Source: Colletotrichum lupini | Lineage: Eukaryota > Ascomycota > Sordariomycetes > Glomerellales > Glomerellaceae | Assembly: GCF_023278565.1 (NCBI RefSeq) | Contig: NC_064677.1 | Span: 558,001 to 622,000 of the forward strand | Direction of reading: 5' to 3' | Length of the DNA: 64,000 nucleotides | Part shown: positions 10,905 through 24,151 of the stretch, piece by piece | How positions within the stretch are numbered: the first letter of the stretch is position 1 | Layout of the letters: every line of letters begins with the position of its first letter | Program-made: the position numbers and the translations under genes | The notes under the pieces: model-generated | The model's database searches: none | What the model saw: the letters and a program-made list of their open reading frames with translations, nothing else | What the model was told of the DNA's origin: nothing

Positions 10905-12383
10905 CTAAGCAGCAGCAATGGGCCAGTCGTTATAGTTTTGATTTGGTTCCTCAAATGGTCCGTAATGAACGTTATTGCCTCGATTGTTCTCTGCAAAAGG
11001 AATGCTATGTTGAATTCGAAAGATGACATCCTGTGACAAAGTCAGAATGCAGCCTGGAATTCACGATGAATTAGACACTCACTGGGTTGTAAATGAAGGG
11101 CCGGCCAAACGTGATCAAATCCAATTTGCCTTCTCCTACCAGAAAATTCGCTTCGTCGACTGTATAATCGTAGTTGGCCATAAGCATCGAAGGACTTCCG
11201 GGAAACTTGACTAAAGGTCCGAAGTCAATAACCGGATCGTAACCCAGTGGTAAAGGGAAGCCATCCGGCCGTGTGGTGTTCCCAAAGAAATCTCCTGTTC
11301 CTGTATTGTGATTTGCACCGCGCCGCGAAAGATTGATGATGCCAATCCGCCTTTTGACAAGCTCTTTGATAAGGTGGGTATAAACATCCTTCATCTCTTC
11401 ATAAGTCACGACAGAGTCATTTGTCTGATCTGTCGGACAGATTTTAATACAGACGAACTCGGAACCGAACACTTCGGCCAGAACATCCGACACCTCCAGG
11501 ATGAATCGGCACCGGTTCACAACAGAGCCGCCGTACGCATCGGTGCGGATGTTCGCGCGTCTTTCGCTATGTCAGCGTGATACCACAATGAAAAACAATG
11601 AAAAACAGTGGGCAGGGGCACTTACGAGTTGAGAAACTGTTGGGGAAGATATCCGCTGCGCATGTGTCAGTGATCTTCATCATATTCAGCGAGGTATCGT
11701 GCCATGACTACGCCGGCGCTTACCCTTGAGCTAAGAGCTCAATACCGTCGAAACCTGCCCTTTTAGCGAGGATGGCAGAGTGTCGATACATGTTGACGAA
11801 GTCGCGCGGATTTTCAATTTCAGTGATGTTATGAGTGTGCCCCTGGAACAAAGTAGATTAGTCAATAGAATTTTCTAGAACGTCGTGAGACTTATACCGG
11901 AGTGCCAGGAAGATCACGGTATTTGCCCCCTCGAGCCGGGATCTTGGAGGGTGCAACCACCGGATGATTCTTTGCTTGCATAATAGGAATCTGTTCATTT
12001 TGGCAGCGACCTAGATAGTCAAATGTTAGGGACTTCAAGTCGTTACGTCTCCTGTGGTTTCACTCACCAAGATGCCATGGCTGGAAGTAAATCTTCCCAC
12101 CCTGCGTATGTACAGCCGTCGTCACTTTCTTCCATGCTTGCGCATGATCCTCGGTGATCATGAGAGGTGCCCACCTCCAATCACAGCCTTGCCAGTCGAT
12201 GAAAGTGCCTTCTGCGATGATAAGTCCTGCGCCATGTTTCGCTCGTTCTGAGTAATGCTGAATTTGTTCACCGCCTGGCTTGCAGTCATTCACGCAGCGG
12301 TTGCGTGTCATAGAACCCATAACCACGCGATTGGATAGATGGAGTTTGTTCCCGACAACAACGGGCTGAAGGAGACTAGACAT
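10905..12383 (-). CDS. Old yellow enzyme-type FMN ene-reductase, 6 exons
   Basis: FMN-dependent NAD(P)H oxidoreductase that reduces activated C=C bonds. Exons are 12383-12068, 12010-11898, 11842-11724, 11655-11626 (only 30 bases), 11566-11083 and 11030-10905, totalling 1,188 bases (395 aa). Family marks are the N-terminal MGSMTRNRC, QPWHLG, NIRTDAYGGSVVNRCRF, the FMN phosphate region ITFGRPFIYNP, and the C-terminal YNDWPIAAA. At the place where OYEs usually have the substrate-binding His/Asn pair (IHxANGYL), this protein reads ELLAQGGYL, so both ligands appear to be replaced. It lies 558 bases downstream of the P450 gene in the same direction. A role as a tailoring reductase is inferred. Confidence 0.85.
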
Positions 12384-12941
12384 GGTGGTATGCGGAGCCT
12401 AAGATGATATTAGAATGGGTGTTGGTTGAGACGAGTTATTGGGTATTATTGGCCGGGAGTTTATGACAGCAGTTGAAATTCGACAAGGACTAGATGAGAA
12501 TTCGTGCTTATATCTATGAATTGGTCTTGATTAGGCGGGATCTCGAAAGTAGTGTGCATTTACTTTTGCTGACGTATGAGTTTGTCGAGTAAAAGGCGTC
12601 ATGGCGGATCGGCGGCAGGGCGCTAGTCAGATGAAGGGCGCAGGTCTTCGGATGATCGGTCAGCTAGACAGAACGTACGACTGAGCATTGGAAGGCTATG
12701 AGAAACTGAGAGTTGATGTCATTCTTTCAGATCAGCGCAAACGAAATACATAATTTGCAAAGGAAATGGGTCGCCTCTACGAAGGCTTATGAACATCCAC
12801 GGTTGTAGATACTGATGGACCTTCAAACAGTTCTCCTCTATGCTGCATTGATTGTGGCACGTCATGTTGCGCGCAATAGCCCTGTCAGATTAATAGGCCT
12901 TAGTATTGGAAAGTATGAAGAAAACGAGCATTATAATCTAC
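12384..12941. other. Intergenic, P450 end to OYE start
   Basis: 558 bases holding the OYE promoter and the P450 3' end. I see no further gene. CGG words at about 12,600-12,660 are spaced irregularly. Confidence 0.5.
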
Positions 12942-15900
12942 TCAATTGAACACATCTACAACGTATCTGCTCTTCGGAGCCATACCAAAGGATTTCTGGA
13001 CATTATTTGCTGCACCTGCCTCTTTCCCTGTATTTTCCTCATCCTTGAACAAGGCGATGCGAAGGACATCGAACACAGAATCCGAAATCTTCTTTCCACC
13101 GCATACATATAACTTTGCCCCTGCTTCCCACAGAGCGGAGACTTCCCCTAGATGGTCCCGAAGCTGATCAGTTACATGCTTGCATGACATATCTCCGTCT
13201 CGGCTGAAGGCGCGGAAGACTTTGACAGCATTTTCAGTCTCGAAGTCATCGAGTTCATCTCGATACATGTCATCGAGAAGCTGTCCATGGCAGCCGAAGA
13301 ACAAAAGCGCCGGCGCCAACGTAGCACCGGAACGTAGTGAGATTGCGCGGTCTTGTATGAAGCCTCTGAACGGGGCTAGACCAGCCCCCGCAGCAATCAT
13401 GATGACCGGCGTCGTTGCTTGAGTCGCTGCGCTTGGAAGGCAGAAGTGAGGTGTCGACGGCAAGGGTGAAACGAAGAGTACACTTCCTGAGGGGAGTGAA
13501 GCCAAGTAATTCGAAGCTACACCCTTTTTCTCAACAGTGTAAGTAAGGGTGGCGGAATTGGGTTGCCAAGCAGGGGAAGAGGAGAAAGAGTATGTACGAG
13601 GACGCATCCGAGGTAACATGATCAGGAACTCCGAAAGCGGGAGATTGAGATCCGGATAAGACTCCAGTACTTCAAGGACACTGAGGCCCCTATTGCGCGG
13701 CTCCGAGCTAAGCAAGCTTTTTGACAAGGTCTCTAAGGCTCTGCGAGTCTCATCTGAGACTGCCAGCTCACTCATTACCTGAATATTTCCAGCAGTTGCC
13801 GCACCTGTCAGCTCGACATAAGATGCAAACAGGTCCCATGCTGTCACAGGGGTATTGCTTGGGACCGGGAGTGGGCGTCCAGATTCAGACTGAATCGTGA
13901 GGACAACATCGCCGCTCAGCCTGAAATACGATAGAGCTCGGCGCACTACCTGTGCACTATTCACCGGCAAGATGTGGACGTGACCACCAGCCTCATAAGA
14001 TGTCCCAGGTGGGAGCTCTAGCTCAAGATGTCTCTTTGCTGGGACTCCCTCGGCCGACAAGGCTCGGGAATCCTTGACTGTGGCTGCAACAAAGCCACTG
14101 CGCAAAGCAACCCGTGGTGGATCTTCAAGCGTGAGCTCCGCATCGATATCCGACTTTGGCCTGGTCGCTCTCATGGCAGGATATCCCAGGAGAATTGGCC
14201 ACAAGTCGTTCATCAGCCACTTCTCAACTTCGAAGAAGACATCAGTAGCTGCTGTGTCTGCGACTCCCAGTGTGCACAGCCTCTGTCCTCCGGCTGTTTC
14301 AAGAATCGAATCAAGAGACCTGGGAACTTTGAATAGAGTCGCTGGCCAATCTCTGTGACCTGTGAAACTTATCGTCAGTTTGTGTATGAATACGAAGCCG
14401 CCAGTGCGTATCTTCAGGGGCCTGCGGGAACTAGAACATACCACAACCAAAAACGGCATACTTCAAATGCTGCAAGTCTCCGAGCTTGAGACCTTGAACC
14501 CAAGGCACAAACATGGCTGCGTTGCGAGACGGTAGCCCGTTATAGGAAGCAGAGACAAGAATGACAGGCTGATTTTGCGGTAGCTGATCAACTGCGTCAT
14601 TCATAGGCATGACTACTGGGTTGTATCCCTTTGACCCAGCTTCAACGGCGATTCTCTGAGCCACTGCCTCGCAGGTGCCTGTATCTGAACCAAATAGAAT
14701 GGTCATTGGGCCGAGCAACGAAGGGCTGATCACCGTAGGATTGGCAATGGGCTTCGGCATGGGCTCTGGAATCGTTTTCAGACTTTTCAGGAAGTCCGTC
14801 GGGCGTTTGTCATTTCTTAAGCTAACACGAACTTTGAAGTTGGCGGGTTTGATGGTGAGAAGATGCTTGACCTTGAGTCTGTAGTCGGGGTCGCCTTTAG
14901 AAAGGTCGAAGTTGCGCAAAATCATTGAGATAACCTACAACAGTCGTGAGCCACCAGGAACATGAGGAAAAAAGTCAGGATCTGAAGGATTGGGCGACTT
15001 ACGAGTTGGGCCTCCTGCCAAGCGAAGGCTCGACCAATACAACCACGCATACCGTTGCCGAAAGGCTTCCAGGCATTCTGAGGGATGTCTTCCAGGTTTC
15101 GCATCCTGTCAGGCCTGAATTCTTCCGCATCGGAACCCCAAACTTTGGGATCACGGTGAAGTGTGTGCAGGAGAACACACAAAGCCTCACCTGGCTTAAC
15201 CAGATACTTTCCACCGATGATCTCGTCCTTAAATGGGGTAACATAGTATCCAGGCGCTGTGGGCATAAGACGCAATGTCTCTCGGAAGACGGAGTCCAAA
15301 AAGGGGAGTTGCTGAAGATGGTCCACATTGATTGGGCCATGACCCACGACCCTGTCCACCTCCTCCCGTGCCCTCTTCAACTCCTGGGGATGCTCTACCA
15401 AGTAGTAGATGGCGAAAGACAGAAGACCTGAAGTAGTCTCGTGACCGGCGACCAGGAAAGTGATGATATTGTGTACGATTGCCTCTTCGCTCAGAGAGTC
15501 ACCAGTCTCCGGGTCCTTGCCGTTGAGCATAGCATCGAGGAGGTCGTTGGGTATCTTTTTGCCGTTAGCTTGACGCCTCTGAGCAATGATATCGCGACAA
15601 GTAGCCTGCATCTGCTCGATGTTATTTCGAAACTTGGACATCGCTCTGGGCCGAAGGAGGCTGAAAACGTCAGGAAGAACGGCTTGTAGATCCGCTTCAG
15701 CGAGGACTTCCACCATGCTCTCCACGAATGGATGAGCCTTCTTGTCGAGATAGAAGCTATTGAAGCGATAGTCCATGGCGCAGAGAGAAATGGTGTCCAG
15801 TGTCAGCCGAGTAAAATCATCGGCCACCTCAATAGGTGCAGAATGACAATGTCGGGCCCTATCGCTTGTTAGCCAGTGGGTCACGAGATGTCCGGATGTT

Positions 15901-16489
15901 GCATCGTAATCTGCTCACCACTTGAGACATAACTGCTCAGAAAGATCGTTCATATCGTCAAACATGCCGCGAATTTTCAAGGGTCCAAACACCGGCATGA
16001 GGATGCGGTGTGCCACACCCCAAGTATGATTATTGTGCTGCGCTGTGAAGAGCCCGTCGCCGGCTGCTGCTCGCATTGTCTCAATACCACTCGTGACGAT
16101 CTTGCAAAACCGGCTCTCATCGCTGACTTCATTCACAAGCTCGCGACTTGAGATCGTTATTTCCCTCGTGCCGGCAAAGGTAAGAGAGAAAATGGGGCCT
16201 GGAGAATCAGCACCATGAACTCGCACAAGTGTGTTGGATGGAAAAGAACAAAAAACGCCAAAAGTTCACCATATTCGCTAACAAGCCCAATAAGGGAGTC
16301 CAGAGGGCTGACGAGATCGATGTCCAAGATGTTGCCGAGGATAGGCAATGCTAAGACCTGATCAATATTGTGTCCCTTGATTCAGATGGGAGGACTGTTT
16401 GTTGCAAACAACATACGTTTTGGCCCGGGAATAGGGACTTCAATGCCAAGAGAAAGCTTGGCTGACTCTTCATCAATACCTATGTGCAT
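12942..16489 (-). CDS. Self-sufficient cytochrome P450-reductase fusion (CYP505-like)
   Basis: Exons 16489-16417, 16350-16270, 16198-15919, 15858-15003, 14934-14442 and 14359-12942 give 3,201 bases, 1,066 aa, the length expected for the P450foxy/BM3 class. The P450 half starts with VPIPGPKPLPILGN (built across intron 1). It has I-helix VAGHETTS, ExxR in FRETLR, and heme loop FGNGMRGCIG with ligand C418. The reductase half shows the FMN flavodoxin GSDTGTCEAVAQ, FAD motif RMRPRTYSFSSS, NADPH loop AAGAGLAPFRGF and YVCGGKK. These enzymes hydroxylate fatty acyl or polyketide chains near the end, using NADPH without a partner. The fumonisin enzyme Fum6 is of this type, but I cannot separate a CYP505A fatty-acid hydroxylase from a Fum6-like one by eye. 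A copia element sits 235 bases before the ATG. Confidence 0.92.
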
Positions 16490-16705
16490 GGCTGAGACTC
16501 GGCAGGAAATGATCTGTGACAGATTTGCTCTGAGGATATCAAGATATAGGAGAGACTGGATAGATATTTCACTTGAGATGGTTTGGAATCCCAAGGTTCC
16601 TAGACCGTGGGTTGAGGAAAATGTCAGGAACAATGCCGAGATTTTACACAATGACTTCACTGACAGCTTCGCTAGGGGATGCGCAGGATGCCTTCGAAGG
16701 CTCTA

Positions 16706-16716
16706 TTCCGACGGAA
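16706..16716. promoter_or_regulatory. Perfect palindrome TTCCGACGGAA in the P450 promoter
   Basis: An 11-base dyad with CCG and CGG separated by one base, 217 bases upstream of the P450 ATG and 8 bases from the left edge of the copia insertion. It is compatible with a zinc-cluster regulator site, but this is not proven. Confidence 0.3.
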
Positions 16717-16723
16717 GCCAATA

Positions 16724-16928
16724 TGTTAGTATCCCTATTACAGGGTAGTTAGTTCGAACCGTAGTTAACGAAGAGATTAATTAAACTATATAAATATTTG
16801 CGTAGTAAGTATAAAAAAGAGGTTCTAACCGAAGGTTAGGCTAGTTACGATAATTATAAATAGGGCCCCTAATTAGCCCCTACGTAATTAGCTATACGCC
16901 ACGGTCGAATTAGACTTCTAATTCGATA
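16724..16928 (-). repeat. LTR of copia copy A (3' LTR in element sense)
   Basis: 205 bp, the same length as its partner at 23942-24146. The copies differ mainly by C/T and G/A transitions, as expected from RIP. Confidence 0.88.
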
Positions 16929-19900
16929 CTAACTTTCTCTTTTTTTTATTAATTTAACTACTATAGTTAGAAGTATAATTTAACCTCGGGCCCGTTTATT
17001 AAGTCGTTTCTTTTTCCCCTTTTTTTTACTCTTTTTATATAACCTATCCCTCTATTCGTATAGTAATTTTTTTACTACTTACGAATTACTTTAATCCCTT
17101 ATTTAGTACTACTTTTATAAAAGCGTTTGCGAGGTTATTTTTATTATTAATCTAATAGATCTCGAGTATTTTACGTCTTTTATATAATTACCTAAGGGCT
17201 ATAATATCGATTATAAACCTCTTTTCTTTCGTTATTCCTAATTTAATAAGGTATTTATATAGCGAGTAGGAATCGGTATAAATAACCGTTAGAATAAGTA
17301 AAAGGCTAATTCGATTAATAATCTTCTTTAGCGTTATTAAAATTACGTAAGAGAGGTTAACGCCGTTAATTATATTATAAACCTCTAATACTAGTATACT
17401 TCTCGTTACCTACTTACTTTTAGTTAATAAATAATAGATTATATTACTATATATAGTAAATTCGCTCTTACCTATACTCTCGTTAACTAGGATAATAATA
17501 TACTCTAATTATAAAATAAGGTCGTTATTATTTATAAATAACCTATTAATAAAGACGTAGAGCTTATTAGTTATAAGGTCGATTAGGTAGTAAATAAGAC
17601 CTCGATCGAGATTCGTTTATTACTACTTAAGCTACTTATTAAGTACTTCGACATCTTATTTAGTTAGATCTATAGCCTATACTACCCTAGCGTAGTTAAA
17701 AGTTATTTTAAGCTAACAAATACTTATAATATATACCCCTCGCGCAAGCTTAGCCTTATATTACTTTTTAATATTAATTACGTTCGGATTAATAAAGTTA
17801 ATCTTCTCGCCCTACCCCTTTTATTAGAAAACGACGGTTTCCTTTTTAATTATAAAAATCCTATTATTAAATATTAGGGGGGTATTTATTATAAGGACCT
17901 CTTTTAGCTTCGCTACGAAGCCCGCTTTTTAGAGCTCCTTATCCTCCTTTTTTATAAAGTTAATATTAAATAGGCCTAATATATCGTTAGTCTATATTCT
18001 AACGATCCTAAATTAGTCGCCTTCGTACTCCGTAACTAATAAGTACGGGTCGTACGTAGAGGTAACTATTAATAGTTAATTAATATAAAAATCGTAGTAA
18101 GTGGCCTACTAATAAGTACCCGATTCTACGAGCCTATATAGTAGCTTAAGTACTTTAATAATCGTACTTTCTAGGTACTTATTAGCTATTTCTTTTAGTA
18201 AATGGGCTAGGATTTTCTTTATAAGCCCTATAGCCGATTAGGTATAGGCCTGGGTAATATCACGGCTCTAAATCTCGTATCCCTTCTTCCGTAGTAATAC
18301 TATTAGTACTATTATTAATTATTAGCTATAGCGCTATATAATAGGCGATTATATAAGTAGCGTTACCTTTTTAACATCGCCGTATTCCTAAATTACGTAT
18401 TTAGACTTCTCGTATAACTAGGGTATTCTTTTCCTTTTAATCTTACGAACTATTCGTAATTTAAATATGCAGAGGTTTATATATTTTTCTAGGTTATATA
18501 AAATAAATCAATAGACCCCTCGATTGCGAAGAATGTTTACTTTAATAAGATCTAATCCCTTATACGGTTTTCTAATAGTTATAATTATACCTTCTTTACG
18601 TAGTTTAACTACTAGCTCGAAATCGGCTTTCTCTTTTATTATATAAAAAGTATTAATTACTTCGTCGCTAATAATAAATTGCCGCGTTAGGGCTTACCGT
18701 CGTGGTCTTTTATAACGTCTCGCTAGTAGTATTAGTACCCTTTTAGTAATTTCCTTTTCCTCGTTATCTATTAGTACTACTATAACGATTTCGTTAAGGA
18801 TAATTTCCTATACCTCTGCTATAGGTTATATAGTTTCCCCTAGCTCTTTTTCTTTTTATAAATTAGAAATTACCTCGTTAGGATCTATATAATACGGTCT
18901 AACTACCGTAATTAATACTTCGAATAGCTAGTTACGATCTCTCGTAACTATATAAAAGCGCTCGTTAACGGAAATTAACTTATATAGCCTAGCCCACTAT
19001 TAGGTAATTTTACGCTATACTTATATATCCGAATTTAGTAATATATTTAAATTATCCCCTATATTAGGCCTATTACGCATAGTAATTACCTCGTTAACTT
19101 ACTTTTTTATACTTACCTCGCATAATATTTATATTATTCTTTTAACTACTTAGGCTCGTTAGCTTATACCTAGCGATAGTAGCGAGGCTAAGGTCGTTTT
19201 TAGATATACTCTAAATACTAATAGCGTTAGTATAAGTCCGTTAGGCCCTATAGTATCGTTATAGCATTTGAGTACTATTTAGAGGCATTCGTCGTTAGTA
19301 AAATCCGGATTTTCCTTTTTAATAATTCTAAACGCCCTTTTTAACTACTAGTATACCCTTTTTACCTTTTTAATATTATAATACGCTTTAACGAGTACGA
19401 CTTTTAGCTATATACCGTAGGCCGTTATATTATCCCTAAATTCTGCCGACTTAAAGCTAGTGCTAGCGTCGGTTCTAATACTATCTAGCGGTCCCTAGTA
19501 TATATTAATCTAGCTTTTTCGTAGGGCTACTTATACTATTTTTATTTATAAATCCCGGAGGAATTGCCCTGTTTAAAAAGATATAGCTATGTTAATTATA
19601 TATAATACTAGCTAACTATTTAAATAAAAAATATCGACGACGATTTCCTAGTTAAAGTTAAGCTTATTACGTAATTTAAACTTAAATCTGCGTAGGCTCT
19701 ACGTATTTATTTAGTATTAGTAGTATACTTTTATAAACTACTCTAGCGCCCCTATTTCGATATTATTATTACCTAATTACTTTAGGAGGTTATATAGCTT
19801 CGTAATTAACGGGTACCCGAATCTCCGGTATAGTTTTCTAAGCTTACTTTCTATTAAGTAATTAATCGACTTCGTATTATTAATAAGCTTTATAAATATA

Positions 19901-22900
19901 TACCCCTATCGTCGTTCGACTATCTCGAAATACTTACTACTAGAGATTTTGTTCTTCGTATTATCGAATATAATACCTAATCGATCTATATCTTTTAAAT
20001 ATAAGAGAAATAGGGTATTAATAAATAAAATATAAAAAGTTATCGTTCCGAAGTACGTCTCTATTTTTACTATACTTAGGGCGACGATTTCTTTACCTAG
20101 GCCGAAACTAATCCTCGTAATACCCGTTATTAATATATTAAGTATTACTAGCGCGATTTTCTATAGCGCTTAGAATTACCCTTTTCCTCTAGTTAACTAT
20201 TACAATACCTTAGTATCTAGGATAATTTTATAAAAATCGTTTAGGCCGTACCTTTTGCTCGCGTAAAATACCTATATAAGCTTAGTATTTAAGGGATCTA
20301 GGTAGTATAAAAAGGACCCCTCTAGCTACCCCTAGATTTACTTAGTACTATATTCCTTTTTTTTAAATATTAAGAGAAATAGCGTCTTCTCTTTAATTAT
20401 TAAAATAATAGGCTTCGGCCTTATTAAATTCGCCCTTTTAACTACCTCTATATCCGTTATCTAAGGGATTTTCCCTTACTATTTATAAATAAAAGCCTAT
20501 TTATTAAGAGCTTTTACTACTTTCTATTTATTTAGCCTCGTATATCCTCTAGAGGCTAATAGGGTAAAAAAAGAATAGTTAATATTATTAATTTCGTTAT
20601 AATCTAATTTATTAGTATAGGGGGTAAGATCTTCCTTATCTTCTAAATCTCTTATAGGGGGTATATATTTTAAACCGCTACTTTAGCTACCGTCGCTAGG
20701 TTCCGTACCCCCAGATCTTCTTTTATATATAATAAGGAATTAGTTAAACTAACGAGGGCTAGTTTTACTATCTACTACCCTCGACTTTTTATACTATTCG
20801 TATAATTTAATACGCTCTTCTTTAGAGTAGTTACTTAACTAATATCTATCCTTTTTATAAATATAATATTACCTTTTTTATTACCCTACCCATAAGTTAA
20901 ATCTCTACCTATTTAATAAATCTAGGCCTCTTTATTAGCGATTACTATATCTAGCCTCTTTTCCTTTTTTATTATACGTTCAATCGACTTAATATTATTA
21001 ATAAGGGCCGTTATATGCCTAAAAATAGGTTTAGTGCGATATTTTTACTTTAATATTAAAACTAGACCTTAGCCTCGAGTAGAGCGTCTTATAGTTTTTA
21101 GGTACTTAGTATAGGGTTATTTTTATTTCTAATATATACTAAACTACGGTATAGAGATATCTAACTTTCCGCTTATTTATTCCCTTATTTAGCTAGGTTT
21201 TTACTAGCTTATCGATTCGATTGATAAGCTCTTTAAGGATCTTTACTCACAATTTACTTTTTATTATCCTAGCTATAAATATAAAAAAAATCGCTCGTAG
21301 CTTAGATAAGTACTTTAAGTTCTTATTATAAGTCTCGAAGCGGCTTCGGATTATATTAATTATACTAAAAAAGTCGTTTTAATTAAGATTACGTACCGCT
21401 TCGTAATAATAATTAAAGGCTTTATTTACGAGTACGATATTAATTACCGAATAGTATTAGTACTCCCTAATTCCGATTTTTTCGTAATAATTATAAAATA
21501 TCGTTAAGGTTTTTTATAAGACCTTATACTTCCCCCTAGAGTATAATTTCTTTTTTAGGAAGATCTTTTTAAGGTTTATAAATTACTTCGTATTTATTAC
21601 TAGATTTTCGGTTTTTATATACGATCCTTGCGTTACTACGTATTATTAGTAACTTCGGGTCGTTTATTTCTTTTCTTATTAGCCGATTAGTGCCGAATTT
21701 TATATTAGTAATAGTAACGAGTTATAAATCGAAATAAGTAAAATTATTAATTATCGTATTTCTAGTACTATATTCTACCCTAGTATATCCTTTTATAACG
21801 ATAGATTTCCGTTAGTAATTATAGAGAGGAAATCTAGGTCGTTTACCCTTTTTCTAAATTTATTAAAATAATTATATGCTCTATCGACTTATACTTAGTT
21901 CTATAGTACGAATTCCTTTTTTATAATTATTACTATTAGTATTTCGTATAGCTCTCGTAATTATAATTGCGCTAGTAATACCCCTCGCTTATAAAGGAAT
22001 CTATTAACTACTTTCGTAATTCTTAGGCTTATGCTTACGAACTATTTATTTAGTTAGTAGCTAAGGTCGTTTATAATCTCGTAGAATAGGGGTTACCCCT
22101 ATAGCCCCTTTTTCTTATAAACCTTAGTTAAATAGATTAATACTGCGTTAATTTACTCGCCGTTAGGCTAATTTATAATTCTATATATTTATATCCCCTA
22201 ATAGTCTAGGTTAATATTTACCTACTTATAAGGGATTAGGATTCTATCTAGGATCGGGTTTCGTCCTCTTCTTCTTTACCTTAACTCGTTAAGGGTTATG
22301 CTCTAGCTTATACCCGTATTAGTAATCGCTAATATATTTAATCTTAACGGGGATATATCTAATCCGCGCACTAGTTATAATATATCTATACTTTTATTAC
22401 CTAACGAATTTATTAAGGTCTAGGAGATTCCCACTTCTTCTTACTATCTTACTATTACTCTCGTTTCTATTATTTTTAGCGATTACTATTACCCTTTTAA
22501 ATCGCTAGCTATCGTACTTATTAAGATCCTCTTTTTTATTTAATATAAAAAGGTAGGTTTTAGTAGTTCCTTTTTATAATAGTAATAATAGACGTTTATA
22601 TTACTATAGGAAGATATAGTAATTAGTCTTAGGATTTTTATTAATTATTAATTTCCGTTATCCCGTATACTTCTAGCTTCCTAAGCCTCGTGCTCTTTAT
22701 AATCTCTAAATAGCTTCCTTCTCTAACCTACCTCTTTTAGGGTAGTATTTTATAAGAATAGTTAAAAATAAACGCCGTACGGCTTATAAAGGAGCTATAT
22801 AGGCTATTAAGAACCGTATAGGCTATTAAGTATAGTTAATAAAGTTAAGCCCTCCTTTTTATAAAATCGTAAATTTTAAAAACTTATTAAAAATGCCTAC

Positions 22901-23941
22901 TTATTACTTATACGTAGTGGGGTTAAATACCTTAGAGATCTTATTTTTTATAGCCTCTTAGTACTCTATTTTATATCTTTTAAGTAGTCTTTTTCGTAGC
23001 TTAATTACGGTTAGGTAATTATCGCTTACTAACGATCCCTTTTATTACTTAGTTAATTTTTTAAAATTAATAATCTCGCGCTAGGAGCTAGTATAAAAAG
23101 AAGCCCTTTAGTAGCCCTTTAAAAGATTTTTTTTCTTTTTCCCTTAGATCCTCGTCCTTTTAGCCTTTTCTTAGGCTAATAGTAACTCTAGCGGGAGGTC
23201 GTAAAACTACTTTAGGGTAGCTACCTTCTTCCTAAGTTAATCTCCGAGATCCGTAATACTCTTAACTTAATACTATTAGGACCTCTAAATCCCCTCCTCC
23301 CTCGTTAAACCGTCCCTTATACTTTATTCCTAAGTAATACCCGGGGGGTAATTAAAAGAGTTATAAAGAGGTTATTTAGATCGCGGGCTTAAGGTCGTAC
23401 TTATAAAATCCTCGTAGTAGTAAACTTTTTTATATACTATAAATCTCTTAGCTTAATAACTCCTATAAAGTTACTTTTATTACTAAATAAGAATATCTAT
23501 ATTTAGAAATCCCCTTTTTTAATTACGCAGTGCTTTTTTATATTATATTATTAAGCTCGTTCGTTACGCTAATTAATTAAGTAAGTAGTCGTCGTATAGG
23601 TATTTCCTTTTTCTAATTTAACTAGTTAATTTCTAATCGCAGGCCGGCTATAGAAAAGTCGTTTAGTAAAAAAGCTACTCGGGGTAACGGCAAAAGGCTA
23701 GTTACTTAAGCAGTTCTATTAATTAATATATTTTAATATAATAAATATCGACCTCTCGTAAGTAGTAAAGGGCTACGATTACTTAATTCCGTATAGTATT
23801 TAAGAATCGCCTCCTTTTTTATCTATTTTTATAAAGTTAATTAGTACGAATCTCTTATCCTATATAGTATTAAGAGGTCGTCTTTTTTACGTAGCGAGAT
23901 ACTTTATTAATTTATAATAATAGAATTTAACTACTAATTAG

Positions 23942-24146
23942 TATTAGTATCCCTATTATAGGGTAGTTAGTTCGAACCGTAGTTAACGAAGAGATTAATT
24001 AAACTATATAAATATCTACGTAATAAGTATAAAAAGGAGGTTCTAACTATAAGTTAGGCTAGCTACGATAATTATAAATAGGGCCCCTAATTGGCCCCTA
24101 CGCAGTTGGCCGTACGCCGCGGTCGAATTAGACTTCTAATCCGACA
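23942..24146 (-). repeat. LTR of copia copy A (5' LTR in element sense)
   Basis: 205 bp. In element sense it begins TGTCGGATTAG. At its other end the TG/CA terminus has mutated to TA, while the left LTR of this copy keeps TG. Confidence 0.88.
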
Positions 24147-24151
24147 CAATA

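Larger units (their letters stand above)
16724..24146 (-). mobile_element. RIP-degraded Ty1/copia retrotransposon, copy A
   Basis: A 7,423-bp element with two 205-bp LTRs and a perfect 5-bp target duplication CAATA (16719-16723 and 24147-24151). Read on the minus strand, the LTR starts TGTCGG and ends CTAACA. The interior is AT-rich with stops everywhere. Comparison with copy B, where the reading is easier, shows copia reverse-transcriptase/RNase H remnants lying near the left end, which puts coding on the minus strand. A segment of about 905 bp at 22718-23622 is missing from copy B. It inserted between the P450 and AOS genes. Confidence 0.9.

Noticed and set aside
14999..15431. Forward and reverse open frames over the P450 exon
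   Set aside because: Shadows of the P450 heme-binding region in other frames.
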